NCBI GenBank assembly: GCA_012976225.1
Contig: JAAVVG010000016.1
Location: 62,001 to 126,000, forward strand
From: Golubevia sp. BC0850
Lineage: Eukaryota > Basidiomycota > Exobasidiomycetes > Golubeviales > Golubeviaceae
DNA length: 64,000 nt
Direction of reading: 5' to 3'
The notes under the pieces are model-generated. The model was not told where the DNA came from. It searched no databases and saw only the letters and a program-made list of their open reading frames with translations. Below are positions 13,401 through 25,018 of the stretch, one piece after another. The position numbers and the translations under genes were made by a program. How positions within the stretch are numbered: position 1 is the first letter of the stretch; each line of letters opens with the position of its first letter.

Positions 13401-14337
13401 AGCTCAAGCATCGATTCTCCTCCAACTCGGTCAACGCAAGCTCGTCAAGTGTAGACGATTTCGATCAAGACGACACTCCCACCAGAGGAAATCCACCTCG
13501 TCGAAGACACGGTTCAGCTGTCGTACCAGCTGTCAGCACACCTGTCGCCCCCTCTTCTACTGTCTCGCCTCCAGTCGTTGGTTGGGCGGGGTTGCTACTT
13601 CCTCATGAGGTTCTTCTCTACGCATGTCCTATCATTCACAGGAAGACTGGTACAGCCAACATGTTCTCGAAGAAGAGGTTACTCATCCTCACCGACTTTC
13701 CGAGATTGCTTTGCGTCAAGGAGACAGCTGATGCTTTGAAAGTCAAAAGCGAAGTCATTCTTACGATGCCACCTCCTGTGGAATCTCCTACCTCTCCAGC
13801 TGCGGACACCTTGGCTCCTCTTTCTTCCACGAATCAAGCTTCGGATCTCGTCCCTCTCAGCCCTAGCCAAACTCCAAGTCGGATCGAAGCAAAGCGAAGA
13901 GCAAGTCACAGCGCAGAGATCAACTCAAATCCGATAGAGCAATACAGCTCCAATGTCTCCGCTCCATCTCCTAGAGGGATCCCTGCCAGAAGAGAAAGTT
14001 GGTCGGCAAATTCCTTGGCTGTAGGAGGCGTCTCGTCCAGAGGAGCAAGTCCTGATCCAGAAAGGGAAAAGGTCAGAGCTTTAATGCGAGCTAATGCCAA
14101 CGCTGCTCCTAACATGCTTGTAGGAGTGGAAGCAAGAGGGAACAGAGCTTTCGTGGTTCATACTGTGAGTTGAGACGAGGGAGAAGAGGACGTGATCTGA
14201 GAAGTTGTTTACTGACTAGACGATTTTTCCCTCTATTTCATTGTGTTTTCCAGCCTGCTCGCTCCTACCTTTACGAAGATCCAAGTGGCGACAGCAGTAA
14301 TTGGATCAAAGTCATCAACAGTGCTCGAGCGGCGTGA
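7423..14337 (+). CDS. PDK1: PDK1/Pkh-type AGC kinase with PH domain and giant N-terminal region
   Basis: Upstream AGC kinase that phosphorylates activation loops of other AGC kinases in membrane-linked, cell-wall-integrity and sphingolipid signalling. Exons 7423-12178, 12273-14164, 14254-14337 give 2243 aa. Residues 1 to about 1470 are Ser/Pro/Thr/Gly-rich and low complexity. The kinase domain follows: glycine loop GEILGEGSYSTV (about 1477), an Ala/Ser/Thr-rich insert of roughly 40 residues before the lysine strand MYAVKVLDK (Lys about 1540), HRDIKPEN (Asp about 1635), DFGSAKI (about 1653) and the activation loop NSFVGTAEYVSPELL. A PH-like region (GWAGLLLPHEVLLYA, about 2020 onward) ends in the short last exon with SSNWIKVINSARAA. 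The kinase is complete. The N-terminus is far longer than in S. cerevisiae Pkh1 (about 770 aa) and Pkh2 (about 1080 aa). Start is one of two adjacent ATGs. Confidence 0.93.
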
Positions 14338-15726
14338 GCTCCTTCCTCTGTCCTTCTCCAAAACCGGCTGCAACTTCGTTGTCTCTCTATGACATTCATG
14401 ATGACGAGGTTCAATCATCCTTTTGAAGCCTTCCTCTTCCACAATTCCAACGCTTCGAAACTCCGTTCCAACCCATCTTTTTCTCTTCTCTTGAATTGGC
14501 CCTATCGCCTCACATAATCACGTTTGTATCTCCATCAAAAATATTTAGGTCTATTCAGTCACGTCTTGTCTGCCTCTTTTCATCGCATGTCTTTCTTTTC
14601 TTCTCTCAATTGGATACTTCATGTCACACCGATCTCAGTTTGAACGGCTTGTTTAGAAAGAGTTCCGAGTTCTAACGTTCTGCTCGAACCTTTTCACGTC
14701 ATCTCTTCGGGCTTTGGCTAGGTTCTATTCTTTCGCTGCCCCTAGGAGAGAGAGGCAGCGTAAGTAGCTTGACTGTTCGGAGGGCGAAGGTAGATGGTAA
14801 CAATTTGGGATTCAGATCCAGAGACTCGGTTCAAGCTTCCTGAAGACTCCTGCTGTCCGGAAGAATTGAAACCTCGATTCGACAAAAGGGTCGCGAGAGG
14901 TGAATGAAGCTGAACAGAAGGCTATTTAATCGGGAGAAATTCGACAGAAGAGAGTCGATGAGTCGACGGGGGAGTTGCCGTAGTCGCCCACGCGCAGAGA
15001 GTGGAATGAAGATTGGAAAACCAACCAATTCACTGAAGATGAGGAAAGATGAAGAGATGTTAAGGAAGGTGGATTGAAGGGAGGTTTTTTTTTGTTTGAA
15101 ATACGTTTTAAGTACACGATGCTTGATCCGAAGACCAAACGAAGTAGTGTGGGACTCGGATCTAAGAGCAACGAACTTGCTAGATCTATACCCACTAAAA
15201 CAAAGCCCAGTGAGGCGATCAGTACATCGTATGAATCGTAAAGACCTACCTCGAAGAAGCGAGAGGGGCAATCCTCTTCGAGATGCTCGTATTTTGAAAA
15301 GAATTGAGGAATTTTGGAGGAAACATGAGATAGAAGACTTTTAAGGAAGAAATGGATGTTGCTTGCAATGATAAGATTAATGTTGAGCTAAGTAGGAGGA
15401 GCTTCCCTTTCTCCAACTAATTAGATAGAGACTTCTTTCCCATTTCTTGATCTTGACATCTCCACTCCACTGTCGTTGCTCAAACGCTTGGAGATGGAGC
15501 TTAAGTTTGAAGTCCTGCTCGATGGCTTGAGGGGAGTCGAACACTCTGGCATTTGAGCTGGTGGACCGAAGGAGCTGGTTGAAGATAGATCTGATGAAGC
15601 GTCATTTTTTCCAACATTGACACAGCGATCTTCTGGTTCCCCCTTTCCATCGTGATCATACTCGAACACCACATCGTTAGCTGGATGGTCGAAGAAGGCC
15701 TGGGCCTTGTCTAACGAGGCTCCATT
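14338..15726. other. Accessory interval with unassigned small ORFs
   Basis: No confident gene. On the plus strand an ATG at 14794 opens a 37-codon frame starting MVTIWDSDPETRFKLPED, with a GTGAAT donor-like site near its end. At 15096-15344 another plus frame contains EVVWDSDLRATNLLDLYP and ends FWRKHEIEDF. The two could be exons of one small gene, but I found no splice pair that joins them in phase. The minus strand of 15421-15726 continues the frame of the neighbouring coiled-coil gene beyond its stop (see that entry). Confidence 0.3.
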
Positions 15727-16416
15727 CTAGCGACGGGTTCCTGCATTGGACCTCAAGTTGATCAAGGGGAGGTTCTTGATGACGGATTTCAATCGACGAA
15801 CCTCCTCTTTGAGGGCTGAGTTCTTAGCAATCCATCTCTTGAGGTCCACCTTCCAAGCGTTATCCAGAAAAACCACAGAAGTTTTCATGCAATTGTCGTA
15901 ATCAGCCTGGATGGCTTCCATCTCGGTCGCACATCGCTCCTTGCAGTCTTTTCTTGACTTCTCGCTCTGATGGAATTGAGCTTCGAGAGATGCCTCTCTC
16001 TCCAATGAAGCTCCTCCTTTAACCCTGAAATCATCGATGAGGTTTTGCCGGATTTGAATCTTGGTGTCGTAAAAGACTTTGGAGATTACGATCTTGGTCC
16101 TACAGTGCTTCAGCTTCTCTTCGAGGGCTGCGCATTTGTACATGTAGGAGAAGATGATTACCATGAGAATGTAGATGACGATAAGAACCGGGTAATTCGA
16201 GAACACGTTGTTGCAGACTGGCCGAAGGCGAAGATAAGAGAGAGAAGAGAAGAGAGAAAAGAGGGTTCAATTGTGTTCTGCAGATGCAAACGGAAGAGCA
16301 GCAGGAATCGAGGAATCCAACCATTGACACTCACAATCAGGAGAGTTTTCCAATTTCTCTATCAAGAGTGACAAGGGCACCATCGCGACCTGAAACAGAA
16401 TCACGAGTCCCGACAT
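15727..16416 (-). CDS. Hypothetical two-TM, coiled-coil membrane protein
   Basis: I do not recognise this gene. Two exons, 16416-16335 and 16217-15727, joined by a consensus GTGAGT donor and a CAG acceptor in phase 1, give 190 aa. The first exon encodes a hydrophobic segment (GLVILFQVAMVPLSLLI). The second starts with another (YPVLIVIYILMVIIFSYMY), followed by a long charged, Lys/Glu-rich region with heptad-like pattern and several Cys (KDCKERCATEMEAIQADYDN). This suggests a membrane-anchored coiled-coil protein. The frame stays open for a further 101 codons after the TAG at 15727-15729, down to a second stop at 15421, with natural-looking Ser/Asp-rich composition. The gene may therefore be truncated, recently broken, or read through. 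No homologous family can be named. ATG 16383 is an alternative start. Confidence 0.45.
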
Positions 16417-17687
16417 CAACAACTTTTTGAAGAGTTCGGACGTCTTGGTCTAGAAGAGCGACCTCGAGAAGGACTTCTCTCGTGGTCTTTCCTTGTTCAA
16501 TCTGGAGCGAATGGGCTCAGGTTCAAATTGGGAGCGACGAGAGAGACGAGGTCTCAAGACGAAGAAGCAGTAGCAGCTGACGCTGACGAGGAGGACGAGT
16601 CCAAACACAAGCTACATGACATCAGGACTTTCGACTCAGTCAATGAAAAAAGCAGACAGATGTTAGTCAAACCCAAAGAGGAAGAGAGTCTTGACGCTAC
16701 GAGCCCCCTCGCCTCAATCTCGACGTTATCAACCCAACTCCAACCATCGCTCCTTTCACTCTTTCCTCTGGTATAGCGGCACACAAGCTTCATATATCTC
16801 TGGGATTTTTTCGAAGATTTTGAGTCGCTACACGAACCTCTCGTAGCTCTGGCTCTGCAAGATGACAGTCACCTTCAAAACTCAAAGAACAACACTCTCG
16901 AATCAAGCAACGAGCTTGGAGGATCTCAGGGGCGAGTGACAATGTATCACTTCAAAGAAGGGACCGTATAATCAAACATGTAAAGACTCTGAGCCTTCAA
17001 TGCAGCTTTAAACTATCTACAGCTTCAAACTCGTTCGAGAGGGCTCACCACTCTGCAATCAAGCTTCTCAAGAAACTCATTGCGAATTTCAGAGCTTGGT
17101 AGAGATCGTGCTTAAAAAACTGTTTCACTGCACCACTGACTCCAATTTGACTTTCAGTGCATTCTAGCAGCTGTTTGAAATTGAAGCTTTCGAGTTTGAA
17201 CATAGAACAAACCGTTCGCTCAACTTCATAAATTCTTTCGCAACTTTCCTCTTCTTATTCTCCTCCAAATATTTCAAAGGTATCTAAGCTCAAATGATCT
17301 TCTTCTCGTTGCGTTTCATCTAAGCCAGCCGTTCTGAACACCACCAGCAGGCCAGCAGCCCACCACACCTTCCACCTCATACTGATCGACGATCCTTTTC
17401 CTCAACTCTAGCGCTCTGTCTCTATCAAAAACGTCAAGTTTCTCCTTTGATATAGCTCATTTCTCAGTTTCATGTGTTGCACTTCCACGAACCAAGGTTC
17501 TGCAAGCCTAACGTACCCCTAGACCGTTCTCTCGACTCTTTCAGACCTACTACTGCCCCTGAAAGCAATGCTAAGACGACCAGAAACAAAGGAGTGGACA
17601 GTAAATAGGGAAGAGTCAACCCCAAATTGAGCTCGAAAGAGAGAGTCCAAGAGAAGACGTAAGGAAGAGAGGGCAGTTTGACGACTC
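16417..17687. other. Accessory interval without a defined gene
   Basis: No confident gene. On the minus strand 16501-16337, overlapping the first exon of the coiled-coil gene in another frame, a 54-codon frame follows a CCAG acceptor-like site and contains EVLLEVALLDQDVRTLQKVV. It ends at TGA 16337 and may be chance. The plus strand near 17,300-17,480 is pyrimidine-rich and promoter-like, just before the F-box/LRR-like remnants. Confidence 0.35.
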
Positions 17688-18875
17688 GTGAGCATACGGG
17701 CAATAAATCTCGAACATTCCGCGGATTTATCTGTACTAAGGATTTTTTGGTATCCAGACAAAGGAGGGCTGTCTCATGTTGTTCTCCAGATCAATGACTT
17801 TCTAACCAAGACCTCTCCTTTAGAGGCTTTGAGGCTGCCTTCGCTTCCAATTTCCATTCGTCCAGAAGCAAAGCGCATCTTCTGTGGCAAATATGACTTA
17901 ACGTGGCTAAGAAAATTTGGTCAAAAAGCCTTTCTTCTGGATCTGAGAGTCTATAAGAGCTGAACTTTCACAGCTTGCTGTCTCCATCGCTGTAAGATCA
18001 GGACGGGCTGAAAACAGAAGGCAAGCTTCACTGTACTCTTTCCGCTCTCTTTTCGCCACTCCTGTCTGATCAACTGTTTCCCAAATCAAAGGATGGTCTT
18101 TCGACACCCCAAAAGCCAAGATCTGAAGCTTTGATGAACCGTAATGACTGGGTAACTCTCGAGTCTAATCTTTCTGTCTCCAAATGCAGGGTGAAGGCTC
18201 GATAAAGAACGACTCTCTTGTTTTCTTGCCTGGTAGATGTAGACACCAACGAAAGAGAGCGTTCAAATAATAGATTAAAGCTGCCTCGTCTACGCTCAAA
18301 GACCTCCCTCTCCCCCTTTGGCCTGTCGCAGCTTCAAGTGACCTAGATTCGAACCTCTCTCCCCTTCTACTTCTGATCGTTCCAACCTGGCAATGCTACT
18401 TTCACACTTTCACGCTATCGAATTATTTTTTCCCTTCTCATCCAACCTGCACATCTTCTTCAGACCCAATCTAACTCAACTCGCTTTCAACGCAATCATT
18501 TCTCCACTTCACAAGCCTCATCCAGTATCTCTTTACTTGGGAAAATTAGCCCCAACTCTCAACAATTCTCTTTCCATCTCTAGATATCGCCTCCGCGAGG
18601 TTTCAAGAGACGGGGAAGTCAAGTCGGAGAAGGTCGAAAGTTGGGACTCGGAAGACAAGCTGTGAAGCGTGAAGAAGGAGTTCTGTCAAACCTCACGGTA
18701 TTCTCGACTCCAAGATTTGTGCCTCAATTTTTATTGCCTGACTTTTCCTTTTCTTTCACTTCCTGCTTTGAATCTCACTTTGTCTGTCTCTGACTCTTCA
18801 AGTCGGGTGAAAATGGCTACGTGCGTGCTTTCCAAACTGAGGGATCTCTTCTGCTTCTTTCGCTCTTACCCCTGA
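17688..18875 (+). pseudogene. Scattered LRR-like remnants (possible extra F-box/LRR-like copy)
   Basis: Three open stretches on the plus strand have leucine-spaced, LRR-like composition. They are 17688-17963 (contains LEALRLPSLPISIRPEA), 18393-18665 (contains FFRPNLTQLAFNAIISPL) and 18669-18875 (contains LQDLCLNFYCLTFPFLSL). They lie in different frames, separated by stops, and no splice model connects them. They lie directly upstream of the clearer copy at 18.9-20.5 kb on the same strand. I infer a further decayed copy of that family, but no shared motif proves it. Confidence 0.3.
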
Positions 18876-18889
18876 ATACTAGGGTACAA

Positions 18890-20482
18890 CTTCTTAATCG
18901 AATCGTGAAAAGGATCGTGGTCCAATCTTTCGAGTTGGTTTCGGATTTGACAAAGTCGGTTGGGTGAATAAGGGATAGGTCCGAGATTGGCGCGATTTTC
19001 TGGCTCGTCGATGAGGCGATGAGGATCCAGCAGATCTCAAAGGTCAAACAAAAAACTCAGAGCCTCCTTTTTTCTCCCTTGCTGACCGTAGTCAGGTTCA
19101 GCAGTTGGTGATACGTCAGCTCAAACCCGACCCGACTCAGGAAGAGAGCGCTTCCTTTCGCAGGCTGTGGTACACTCTTATATTTAGCTCTGCGACTGGG
19201 ACTGGACGCACGATGACTCCAGATGAAGCAAAATATCAATGCTTGGGGATTTTTCTGATCAAGTGTCAAGGCCTCCAGACTCTAGTCCTTCCAAGTGGAA
19301 TCTTCTCGTTCCCACTAGCGGATTTTGGCCAAGGAAGGAGACTTCCACTCCCTTTTCTAATTCAATAGCTGAGAGGGCTGTTTTTGAGTTCTCCTTCAGA
19401 TCACAAATCGAACATGGCAGGGCAGAACATGATATGGATTCTATGTGAGTTTCAAAGGGCCCGTGTCTCTCTGGCCACTTGCCTATCTCGCCGCTCAAAC
19501 TGACCACCAATCTTTCCCATACGATCTGAATGGCAATAGTATTCTGCCCATGTTTGACACAGGCTTCAATGGCCTTCACTCTAGACTACGTGTCATTCGC
19601 TTATCTTTTGGAGCACTCGGAAACCTTCAAAGGTCTCTCAAGAGTCAAACAGCTAGCTCTCACACCCCAATTCGTCTGAGATAATATCTTTCTCATCAAC
19701 CAGAGTTGCTTAAGGTGGAAGGGTGAAGAGAGTTGCTTGGTGGGAGGAAATCTGGAGACAGCAGCAATTTATCACTTTCTTCAGGTTACAGACTCTCTCG
19801 ATTCTTTGGAGGTCATAAGTGGAGCTGCAACTACGACTTCTGGAGCAAATTCAACAGCAGCAGTCTCAGTAGGCTTTCTCTCAAGTCTTTACAACTCTTA
19901 CTCTTCAATTAAGCCCCTTCGTCTTTTCAACATACATGGCTTAGACTCCCTGAGTTCGCATTTCTCGAAATTCAAGACACTGAAGATATTGAGTTTGGAT
20001 GAGTTTGTGCTGAGGACAATGAGGATAGAGGATCTGGCTACCTTGTATTCAAGCTTTGAGGATCTCCATCTACTTTTCTACTGGGTTGACGATTCCGATC
20101 CTGAGGATCAAGACTTGACTTCGCAGAGGAGACCCTGATATCTCCTTTTCTCGAGCAAAGGTCTTCTAGCTCTCAGAGAAGTGGTAATTCCATCTAAACC
20201 AATCAATTTTTCAAGTTCAAAGACAGCTTCTGCGTGGTCGCTCAAACTTTGGAAAGAGGCAAGGGAAGTCTTGGAAGGGAATGAGATGGTCAAAAGTGGG
20301 AAGGTGAAGCTAAGGACCTTGGAAGTAGGAGAAACAAGTGAGTAGACATAAGACCTTTATTTTGATGTGGAAGAGAGTAGGATCCCAACTGACCTCAACT
20401 CATCCTCTCTTTCTCTTCTCTTTCAGTTGGCGATGAGAGCTGTCCGTCGACCTTTGACTGGATCTGTCCTTTTCCTCAGTGA
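18890..20482 (+). pseudogene. F-box/LRR-like family, copy A (disrupted)
   Basis: A lineage-specific protein with a short F-box-like start followed by leucine-rich segments. Likely segments in order: LLNRIVKRIVVQSFELV (about 18,900), LADRSQVQQLVIRQLKPD and FRRLWYTLIFSS (19,080-19,190), CLGIFLIKCQGLQTLVLPSG (19,240), ETFKGLSRVKQLALTPQF (19,620), LQVTDSLDSLEV (19,780), FKTLKILSLDEF (19,970), LLALREVVIPSKPI (20,160). A 89-nt intron (20338-20426) in phase 1 leads to a last exon encoding GDESCPSTFDWICPFPQ and a TGA at 20480-20482. In-frame TGA codons lie at 19677 and 20136, and the N-terminal half changes frame more than once. The 3' part (19,680-20,482) is otherwise well preserved. The F-box assignment is inference; homology to the copies at 45 kb and 61 kb is visible by eye. 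Confidence 0.5.
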
Positions 20483-21447
20483 CGAACCTCCGGGATCAGG
20501 ATCAATGCAAAGAGTTGTTGTTTTAGTGGTACGAAAGACGGGAAAGCGAATTTTGGTAAGAGCAAAGGGATGGGATCATGAGAGCCAAGAGGGGCGGGGC
20601 GATTTGGGGAGAAGCAGAAGAGCTCAACTTGGGGCTTCTACATAGAGGCCCTCTGCAAATCGTGTTATTTGAGTTTCCTTATAAAATCATCCTCGATCCA
20701 AAAGTCGAACTACTTGGCGAGAGCGAAAGGGAACCGAAAATTTGCAGGCTTGAGATCAGCCTTAGGTTTTGCCTTGACCTGCTTGGACGGCTATCACAAT
20801 AAACAAGGATCTAAAGGTCAAAAGAGATAAGAGAGAGTGAATCGGGGGCTTGCGAGGCTTGCCTTTTGCCTGGCGCTACACATGACTGAATGAATTGCAG
20901 AAAGTTGAGGGTTCCTTCTCTTGAATCTAGAAGTTCTTGGATTGACATCTGCCTTCCGAAAAACTCTTGCGGTTTGAGGAACTTCCTTTATTCTCGCCCT
21001 AGGCTTAGAGTTGCCACTCCTTTCGCAACTGCCCTCTAATATTTTGATATTGTGATAAAGCATCGAATCGTTCATCAGTGGCAATTAGGCAATAGGTAGT
21101 CGAGATTCGGCTGAGTTCAAAACAAGTCACTCATTTGAACTCAGTGCGTAGCTGATATCATTGCTCTTGTTTCTCTGCCACCAACTCCTTCTCTTTCTCC
21201 TTCAAGAGGTTCAAGAGTTAGAATTGGAACATCAATCTATTCAATCGTAGGTCTCAGGAAGCAGCTGGAGTCTTGACAGCAAGTCTAAGCAGAAAGCAAG
21301 AGAAAGCTCTAATCTTCAGTTCGCTCTAAGCTTCATAGCCAGCCTCTCCTTCAATTACCTCCTCCAATTCAGTACTTTTAGATTCTTCAATTGATCTTTC
21401 AAGTCTGATCTCATTACACAATCGCAGACCAGAGTCAACCAGCCTTG
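20483..21447. other. Intergenic interval, PMT2 promoter side
   Basis: 965 bp with no gene I can support. The part next to PMT2 (about 21,150-21,447) is pyrimidine-rich, consistent with promoter and 5' leader. Confidence 0.4.
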
Positions 21448-24400
21448 ATGCCATTTACAAGCACAGCTGGTCCTCATTCTTCTTACAATATCAACTCTGA
21501 GCCACTTCATCATTCCTCAAACCATTACCAAGAATCAGACTCAGAGCAAGAAGTAGTCAAACACTATCATTACCATCAAGAAGACGATTCTACTGCAAGT
21601 TTACCTGTTCACTCTGGATCTCCTTCTCCTCCATCATTTCAAATGAGCTCCTTCAGCACAGAGTCCCCTTCTTCGGCTGGAGAGAAGAAGAGATTTGCAG
21701 GTGGCTTCGATCCTTATGGTAGAACTGATGCTGCTGTCAATGGTGGTCCCGGAGGTAGACCTACAATCGTTGGGGAGGACAAATTGCAAGAGAAGATGGA
21801 AAGCAAGGGCAAGTATGCTAACTTGATCCCCGTCCAGAAGCCTCCTACCAGTCCCGTGAGTAAAAAATGGTAAAGACTTTAGGGAATCAGTTGTTGCTGG
21901 TCAAGTAGGTAGTGCGGCCGGCGTGCGAGGATGAACAGCTCTGGGAAGAAAGGCATGCCGTGAGCAAGGTCAAGAAGAGCTCTGTCTGTAGAGGGGCCGC
22001 CAGGTGCGATTGGGACTGAGGATCTGATCAAAATAGCTGATCAAGCTCATTTAAAAGTACGGAGCTCCAGGTGCCATGTCTGGCCTGACTTCGACGGCTG
22101 CCGAGGAGAAATAGGACGAGGAGCTCTGTACCTCGCCACCTCTCAAACGAGGCTGCTCAAAGATCGAGTTACAGCCCCTTTCTTTTTCGAATGATTTTCT
22201 ACTGAAGCTGCCATCGCACAAAGCGTCTCCTACCTGACCTTGCTGACCACCTTCATCTCTTCTTCACTCTTCCTCACCTCCAGCTCCAATCGCTCTTCAA
22301 AATGGTCTCAAATGAGACTTTCTTTATTCTTCTCTACACCGTCTTGAGTCTCATAACTCGTCTCTGGAGGATCGGTAGAAGTGCGACTGTGATCTGGGAT
22401 GAGGTAAGTTCACAATTCCTCGAAACCAACACTCTCTTCTCGTCAATCTTATTCACTAAAAGTACTCCTGCTTCCTCCCCCATCATTGTCCCTCTAGGCC
22501 CATTTTGGAAAGTTCGGCTCTCACTACCTCAAGCAAGAATTCTACTTTGACGTTCATCCTCCTCTTGGAAAGATGTTGGTAGGTCTAGCAGGTTTACTCT
22601 CTGGATATAGAGGACAATTCGAATTCAAGTCCGGAGAATCTTACCCAGCGGACGTGAACTATGTTGGAATGAGAATCATCTTGGCTATGTTTGGTGTGGC
22701 TATGGTTCCGATTGCCTTCTCCACAACTGGCGCTCTAGGCTGGAACTGGAGAGCTCGACACTTTGTCGCTACTATGGTCTTGCTCGGTGAGTTGAGAGAA
22801 TCGCGGATGATTGTGATAATTTCAAAGAGAAGTTTCGCCTCCGCTCATTCACCTTTGCTGATTCCTTTCTTCCAGATAACGCTTGGCTCGTGATCTCTCG
22901 TTTCATCCTTCTTGATTCGATGTTGTTATTCTTCACCTTCACTACTACTCATGGTCTCGTCAAGCTTCATCAATGTCGTGATAGGTCAGTATGAGGGAGA
23001 TCCTTGGAATTGCTGCATTAATTGTAACCCACATTCGATCCTTAGCTGACGTTCTCTCGGACTTTCTTCCTGTTCTAGATCTTTCACTGATATCTGGTGG
23101 TTCTGGATGGGCTTCACTGGTCTCTCGATCGGCTGTGTAGCTAGTGTCAAGTGGGTTGGTCTCTTCGTAACCGCTCTAGTCGGTCTCTACACTATTGAAG
23201 ATCTTTGGAACAAGTTCGGTGATCTTCGCATGCCTGTCGTGAGTATCTTTTCTTACCCCATCTGGCCTTGAACTGCTCTTTAGTCTTCACTTGGTCTTCC
23301 TCTGACGCTTCCTCCGCTATCCTGTCCTTCCCTCAGCGTGCCTATGCTCGTCACTGGTGCGCTCGTATCCTTTGTCTCATTGTGATTCCAGTCGCAGTTT
23401 ACATGGCTTCCTTCAAGATCCATTTCCTGATTCTCAGTCACTCTGGTCCAGGTGATGCTCAGATGAGCAGTCTCTTCCAAGCCCATTTGAGAGGAAACGA
23501 CTTTGGAAACAGTCCACTGGAAGCAGCCTTCGGATCAAGAGTTACTTTCAAGAACATGGGCTATGGGGGAGGACTTCTTCATTCTCACGTACAGACCTAT
23601 CCAGTCGGATCTCAACAACAACAAGTGACTTGCTATCACTACAAGGACAACAACAACGAGTTCGTCATCACTCCTCCTTGGGAGGACGGACCTCTGCCAG
23701 CCGACTACATGAACGCCAACTCTACTCATACTGTTCGTATGTTGAAGAGCGGAGACACTATTCGTCTAGTTCACAATCAGACAGGTAGAAACCTTCATTC
23801 TCACACCATCGCCGCTCCAATCACCAAGGAGAACTACGAGGTCTCTGGTTATGGAGATGCCACCATCGGAGACCAGAACGACTACTGGATCGTCGAAGTC
23901 GTCGACGACACTCTTCTCGGAAAAGGAGTCAAAGGAAATCATGTCAGAAGTTTGACTACTAGGATGAGATTCAGACACAAGCTCTTAGGGTGCTATCTCA
24001 GAGCCGCCAACGCTGTTCTTCCTCAATGGGGTTGGAAGCAGGTCGAGGTATCCTGTGACAAGGAGAACAATCCAACCGATGAGCATACTTTTTGGAACAT
24101 CGAAAGTCACTGGAATGAGAGACGTGAGTATTAGGGAGCCACGTATTCTTAGGTTCCAACGGACAGAAGAACGGCGTTGCTGACTCTGAATTCTTTCTTT
24201 CCTTCCTTCCTCTTTTTTCTTTGCTTTTCTTAGTACCGGCTGGCAACGCGAAGTTCTACCGTTCTCCCTTCCTCCGTGACTTCATTCATTTGAATGTTGC
24301 CATGATGACTTCGAACAACGCCTTGATTCCTGACGCCGACAAGGAAGACATTCTAGCCTCCTCTCCTTACGATTGGCCATGGCTCTGGAACGGACTTCGT

Positions 24401-25018
24401 ATGAATGGTTGGGGAGATGAAAACATCAAGTACTACCTCATTGGAAACCCAGTCGTCTGGTGGGGATCCTCTGTCAGTCTCATCGTCTTCGCCTTCGTTC
24501 TATTCTACTACCTAGCTCGACTTCAGAGAAGGCACGTCGATCTCAGCCCTAGAGATTGGGAACAATTCACCTATGTCGGAAAGATTGCTTCCATGGGATG
24601 GTTCTTCCACTACTTGCCTTTCTTACTCATGGGAAGAGTCACCTACATCCATCATTATGTGAGTAGCCTGGACAGGTTGATGCGACTTCCATCGTTCAAC
24701 TCCTTTGACTAATCACTTCTCTCTCCCTCCCTCACTCTCTATTTTTTTTAGCTCCCAACCCTTTACTTTGCCGTTTTGATGTTCGGACACTTGCTCGACC
24801 ACTTCTTCTGGAACGACTCGACTGCTCGTTACTCTTCTCGCAAGTCCTCTACAAGATCTCCACTCTCTGAAAGGACAAAGAATCTCATCTTCCTTTTGGC
24901 CATGGGAAGTGTCATCGGAGTTTTCTGTTGGTTCAATGGAACCGCCTTCGGAATGCTTGGAAAGATCACGACCAAGTGGCAGGGAATGAAATGGAGGCAG
25001 AGTTGGAACATTTACTAG
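21448..25018 (+). CDS. PMT2: Dolichyl-phosphate-mannose protein mannosyltransferase, PMT2 family
   Basis: ER integral membrane GT39 enzyme that starts protein O-mannosylation by transferring mannose from Dol-P-Man to Ser/Thr, normally as a PMT1-PMT2 heterodimer. Exons: 21448-21855, 22284-22403, 22498-22786, 22876-22984, 23079-23238, 23337-24123, 24234-24658, 24752-25018, total 854 aa. After a hydrophilic His/Ser-rich cytosolic head, the first TM is followed by the lumenal VIWDEAHFGKFGSHYLKQEF loop with the catalytic Asp-Glu pair and then DVHPPLGK. The MIR-domain loop begins HSGPGDAQMSSLFQAHLRGN and includes GGGLLHSHVQTYP. This wording matches PMT2 rather than PMT1 or PMT4. The C-terminal TMs (RVTYIHHYLPTLYFAV across the last junction) are complete. 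Intron 1 is long (428 nt). The start is the ATG at 21448 next to a leading TTG. Confidence 0.95.

Noticed and set aside
7815-13434. Several long open frames antisense or shifted within PDK1
   Set aside because: They are by-products of Ser/Gly/Pro-rich codon bias. The kinase, PH and linker frame is continuous and conserved.
18335-18420. tRNA-like T-loop (minus strand GGTTCGAATCTA)
   Set aside because: No matching acceptor stem, A box or anticodon arm at the right spacing; a single T-loop-like match is expected by chance.
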